A stretch of DNA of 35,904 nt from an uncultured SAR116 cluster alpha proteobacterium (GTDB taxonomy: Bacteria; Pseudomonadota; Alphaproteobacteria; Puniceispirillales; Marisalimonadaceae): positions 1 to 35,904 of the forward strand of contig CACIRZ010000014.1 in the NCBI GenBank assembly GCA_902589185.1. The letters run 5' to 3'. The position numbers and the translations under genes were made by a program. Positions within the stretch are counted from its first letter, which is position 1, and every line of letters starts with the position of its first letter. The notes under the pieces were generated by a model. That model was not told the origin of the DNA, searched no databases, and saw nothing but the letters and a program-made list of their open reading frames with translations. Positions 33,460 through 35,904 of this stretch are shown here, one piece after another.

Positions 33460-34158
33460 ATGAATTTTTCATCTGTATTACTTTCTATAATTTTTCATAC
33501 GGGTATTTTTTTATCTTTAATAACTTTTTTTAACCCAGAATTACATCAAAGAACAAAAATTCAGCATGATTTAGTTTCGTTTCAGATTATAGAAAATGAT
33601 CTTTTTGAAAAACAAAAGCAAAATAAAATTTTAGATAATAAACAATTCAAAATTTATCAAACTAAAAAATATGATTCTATACAAAGATTAATTAAAAAAA
33701 ACCAAAGCACTAAGATATTAATGCCAAAATTTAGAGTAATCAAAGAAAAAAACTTTGAGGTTAAAAAAAAGGAAATCAAAAAAGTAAAATCATTAGTCCC
33801 AAAGATAAAAAATAAAATTAATCAAAATAAGTTAGTAACACAAGGCAATAATTTTAATGAAAAGCCCTTTATATCAGTTATACCAAATATTGAAAAATTT
33901 AGAAGTGCAAAATTAAATCAAAAATTTTATGGTTGTTCTAAATCTCAAAGATCAAATCTTGAGAAAAAAAATAAAAAAGATAGTTTTGTTAATAAAAATG
34001 TTACAATATCAAATTTGCTAGGATATTTTTACCATTATGATCCTAATTATATAAACATTTCTAATCTTTTAAAAAGTGATCAAATAACTCGTAAAACAAA
34101 CATAAATATTTCTGAATTACTTAACATAAGAATGGATAATATTGAAGATTGTAATTAA
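33460..34158 (+). CDS. TolA/TonB-like single-helix membrane protein of unknown function
   Basis: A 232-residue protein with one N-terminal helix (residues 4-26: FSSVLLSIIFHTGIFLSLIT). The helix carries a Ser9-x3-His13 pattern like the Ser-His motif with which TonB and TolA bind ExbB/ExbD or TolQ/TolR. After the helix a long, lysine-rich, low-complexity linker (about residues 45-135, e.g. KKKEIKKVKSLVPKIKNK) would cross the periplasm. The C-terminus (DPNYINISNLLKSDQITRKTNINISELL) is not a TonB C-terminal domain I recognise. A weak AAAAGG lies before the start. It is 66 bases before the TolC gene. A TolA-like energy-transducing linker is a guess. Confidence 0.55.
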   Translation: MNFSSVLLSIIFHTGIFLSLITFFNPELHQRTKIQHDLVSFQIIENDLFEKQKQNKILDNKQFKIYQTKKYDSIQRLIKKNQSTKILMPKFRVIKEKNFEVKKKEIKKVKSLVPKIKNKINQNKLVTQGNNFNEKPFISVIPNIEKFRSAKLNQKFYGCSKSQRSNLEKKNKKDSFVNKNVTISNLLGYFYHYDPNYINISNLLKSDQITRKTNINISELLNIRMDNIEDCN

Positions 34159-34163
34159 TTCTT

Positions 34164-34184
34164 GATTTTTGATTTTTGATTTTT
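34164..34184. repeat. Perfect tandem repeat, three copies of GATTTTT
   Basis: Positions 34164-34170, 34171-34177 and 34178-34184 each read GATTTTT, so the 7-base unit occurs three times without a mismatch. Each copy creates a TTGATT hexamer. One of these (34169-34174) sits 18 bases before a perfect TATAAT, so the array overlaps the likely -35 of the TolC promoter. Confidence 0.9.
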
Positions 34185-34198
34185 TAGAATTTTATAAT
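34169..34198 (+). promoter_or_regulatory. Candidate promoter for the TolC-family gene
   Basis: TTGATT (34169-34174), an 18-base spacer and TATAAT (34193-34198) precede the tolC-like gene. Transcription would start near 34205, so a coding start at ATG 34207 would be almost leaderless, while ATG 34225 follows a GGGG-rich sequence. That supports 34225 as the true start. Confidence 0.45.
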
Positions 34199-34224
34199 AT
34201 TTTTTTATGTGTGGGGTTGGGTTT

Positions 34225-35805
34225 ATGAAAAAATTTCTTTTATCAGTTTCATCAATCATTTTGATTATTTTTTCAATTGCAAATGCTAATAGTCAGACAA
34301 AAGCTACATCAGATAATGAAGCTAAGAAAAGGCAAATATTACAAAATATAGCCAATGAAGCAAGAAAGCCTAGTCCAGATGTCCAAAAAAGATTAATGTT
34401 ACGCAGTATTGCACAGGAATCAAGGAAGCCACAATATATAAAGTTTTTAAATATTCTTCCAAAAGCTATTGAAATTGATGAGTCATTAAAAAATGCAAAC
34501 CTAACTTATCAAGCTTCTGTAGATGATGCAAAAGCTTCAAGATCAGCTATTTTTCCAAAAGCAACACTTACAGCAACTGGGCAAGAACAAGACGACGTCA
34601 AACCAGCTGCTGCTAATGATAATTACACACAAAGAGAATTAAAATTAGAAATTAAACAATCACTGTATGATTTTGGTGAGAACCAGGCAGCAATTGATAC
34701 TAGTGATTTACAATCACAACAAAAATTTTTAGGAATTAATGCAGCAAGGAATGCAGCAATTTTAGGTGCGGCCCGATCCTATATTGGATTAAAGGGTGCA
34801 CAATCTCAACTCAAAATCGCACTTGAGTCTGAAGCTAGGTTAAAAAAACAAACAGGTATGCAAGATTTTAGAGTTCAAAGAGGGGCTGCAGTAAAAGCAG
34901 AAGTTTTACAGGCTAAAAATGCATTGGCAGGTGCTGTTGCAGCTAGGGTTATGGCACAGGGAAACTATGAATTAGCTTCAAATGATTTTGAAAACAAATT
35001 TGGCTTTGTACCTCAAAATGCTGAGTTGCTATTGCCAATAAATATTCCTAACTCACTTATCCCAAAAACTAGAAAAGAATATAGAGATGCTGTCTTCAAG
35101 AATGGTGATCAATATAAACAAGCTCAAATTGCATATAAAATTGCTCAGATAGCTGCCGAAAAAGCATTTGCAGAAAATTTTCTACCCTCCTTAGATTTCA
35201 CAGGTACTATGCATTACAAAGGAGACAATGCAGGAACAACAGGTGGTAAAACTGAATATATTGCAAAAGTTGAATTATCAATGCCAGTTGAACTTTTTGG
35301 AACTCAGCTTAATAAGTATAATTCTAGTGTTGCTACTGGAAAATCAGCAGGAATTACTTTCAATCAAGCGAAACGCACAGTTGAAAATACCGTGAATTCT
35401 AATTGGATTAATTACTTAAATTCTAAAATGAACCAGTCGAATGTAGCCAATCAAGTTGAAATAGCACGTTCATTTCTAACTAATGCTCAAATTGCTGTAA
35501 AACAGGGCAGGGGGCAAATGACTTTAGTAGTTAATGCACAAAATGCATTAGTAAATGCGCAAAAATCACTTGAAAGTACAAACACTAATTTTGCAGTTCA
35601 AATTTACTCGATGCTAAGTGATATGGGCTCTTTATCAGTTAAAAATCTTGAAAAAGCAGTTGAAGACGATTTGAAGATGAGAAAAGAAAGAAGAGAAACT
35701 CAAATGAAAATCAATCAACAAAGAATGGAAGAAAGAAATAAGAAAATAAAAGAGTTTCAAGAAAATTTAAAGAAAAATACTAAAAAAAAGACCAAAGATA
35801 ATTAA
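34225..35805 (+). CDS. TolC-family outer membrane efflux/secretion channel protein
   Basis: A 526-residue protein with a typical signal peptide (MKKFLLSVSSIILIIFSIANA). I choose ATG 34225; an in-frame ATG at 34207 would add six residues. Two OEP domains of alternating long helices follow, e.g. QSLYDFGENQAAIDTSDLQS near residue 150 and VKQGRGQMTLVVNAQNALVN near residue 430. The mature N-terminus carries a direct repeat: KRQILQNIANEARKP (35-49) and KRLMLRSIAQESRKP (55-69), spacing 20. The C-terminal about 40 residues are a basic coiled-coil tail. The family forms trimeric outer-membrane channels for type I secretion or efflux. A new gene starts 23 bases downstream. Confidence 0.88.
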   Translation: MKKFLLSVSSIILIIFSIANANSQTKATSDNEAKKRQILQNIANEARKPSPDVQKRLMLRSIAQESRKPQYIKFLNILPKAIEIDESLKNANLTYQASVDDAKASRSAIFPKATLTATGQEQDDVKPAAANDNYTQRELKLEIKQSLYDFGENQAAIDTSDLQSQQKFLGINAARNAAILGAARSYIGLKGAQSQLKIALESEARLKKQTGMQDFRVQRGAAVKAEVLQAKNALAGAVAARVMAQGNYELASNDFENKFGFVPQNAELLLPINIPNSLIPKTRKEYRDAVFKNGDQYKQAQIAYKIAQIAAEKAFAENFLPSLDFTGTMHYKGDNAGTTGGKTEYIAKVELSMPVELFGTQLNKYNSSVATGKSAGITFNQAKRTVENTVNSNWINYLNSKMNQSNVANQVEIARSFLTNAQIAVKQGRGQMTLVVNAQNALVNAQKSLESTNTNFAVQIYSMLSDMGSLSVKNLEKAVEDDLKMRKERRETQMKINQQRMEERNKKIKEFQENLKKNTKKKTKDN

Positions 35806-35828
35806 TTAAAATATTTATGGGGCTTATC

Positions 35829-35904
35829 ATGGATTTAAAAAATAAACTCAACGAAGATAATGCTAGCAATGATAATATTATTTTAGCTCAAGCTACACCA
35901 TCAA
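35829..35904 (+). CDS. Start of a gene truncated by the window edge, unknown product
   Basis: Frame from ATG 35829, with GGGG just ahead, open to the window end: MDLKNKLNEDNASNDNIILA followed by QATPS. An in-frame ATG at 35817 would add four residues. Only 25 residues are visible, so no family can be assigned. The position after TolC, and a polar N-terminus with an ILAQATPS-like stretch, recall the N-termini of large type I secreted adhesins, but that is a speculative comparison. Confidence 0.5.
   Translation, partial: MDLKNKLNEDNASNDNIILAQATPS

Overview
The window is an AT-rich, gene-dense chromosome segment of a Gram-negative bacterium. It most resembles a small-genome marine alphaproteobacterium. 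The reasons are very low GC in most genes (about 25-35% in lines I counted), short or overlapping gene junctions, an ETF-ubiquinone oxidoreductase, a TolC-type outer membrane factor, a TauD-type dioxygenase, a TPP riboswitch-controlled ThiY, and a multi-subunit Mrp antiporter. I cannot name the genus from sequence alone; lineages such as AEGEAN-169/HIMB59 or other low-GC marine groups are guesses.

Left part (1-8090). The 3' end of an MFS drug-efflux type transporter is followed by a homocysteine S-methyltransferase family enzyme, a MoxR AAA ATPase with its CoxE-like VWA partner, a hot-dog thioesterase and an unassigned 435-residue membrane permease. A DMT exporter and ETF-QO lie on the minus strand. 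A 32-codon membrane peptide gene (7992-8090) sits divergent to ETF-QO.

Middle part (8095-17875), minus strand. A long, tightly coupled Mrp-type cation/proton antiporter operon reads mrpE-F-G-(DUF4040+MbhE)-B-C-D, then a second and a third antiporter-like NuoL/M/N-type subunit, with small membrane proteins of 75 and 43 residues between or after them. A SufU/IscU-like scaffold gene with a TTG start comes last. There is no full-length MrpA: its C-terminal module is a separate gene, and its NuoL-like part appears to be supplied by separate proteins. Upstream lie ThiY, a TPP riboswitch and a ThiX-like permease.

Right part (17928-35904). A class II HDAC-like deacetylase and a DUF192 protein are followed by tRNA-Pro(UGG) and a TauD-type dioxygenase. 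Next is a four-gene minus-strand operon of distinctly higher GC: a duplicated DUF1538 membrane protein, two different PII-like proteins and a soluble coiled-coil protein. I regard this as the most interesting candidate system, a membrane transporter apparently gated by two PII-like regulators. After it come a crotonase, an orphan GT-A-like 619-residue protein, an MBL hydrolase and the complete ligase-associated DNA repair cluster: ATP ligase and MBL exonuclease on one strand, Lhr-type helicase and metallophosphoesterase divergent on the other with only 17 bp between start codons. The window ends with a TolA/TonB-like anchored protein, a TolC family protein with its own promoter, and the truncated start of another gene.

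No CRISPR array, insertion sequence, rRNA or integrase was seen. No stretch longer than 300 bases lacks a gene.
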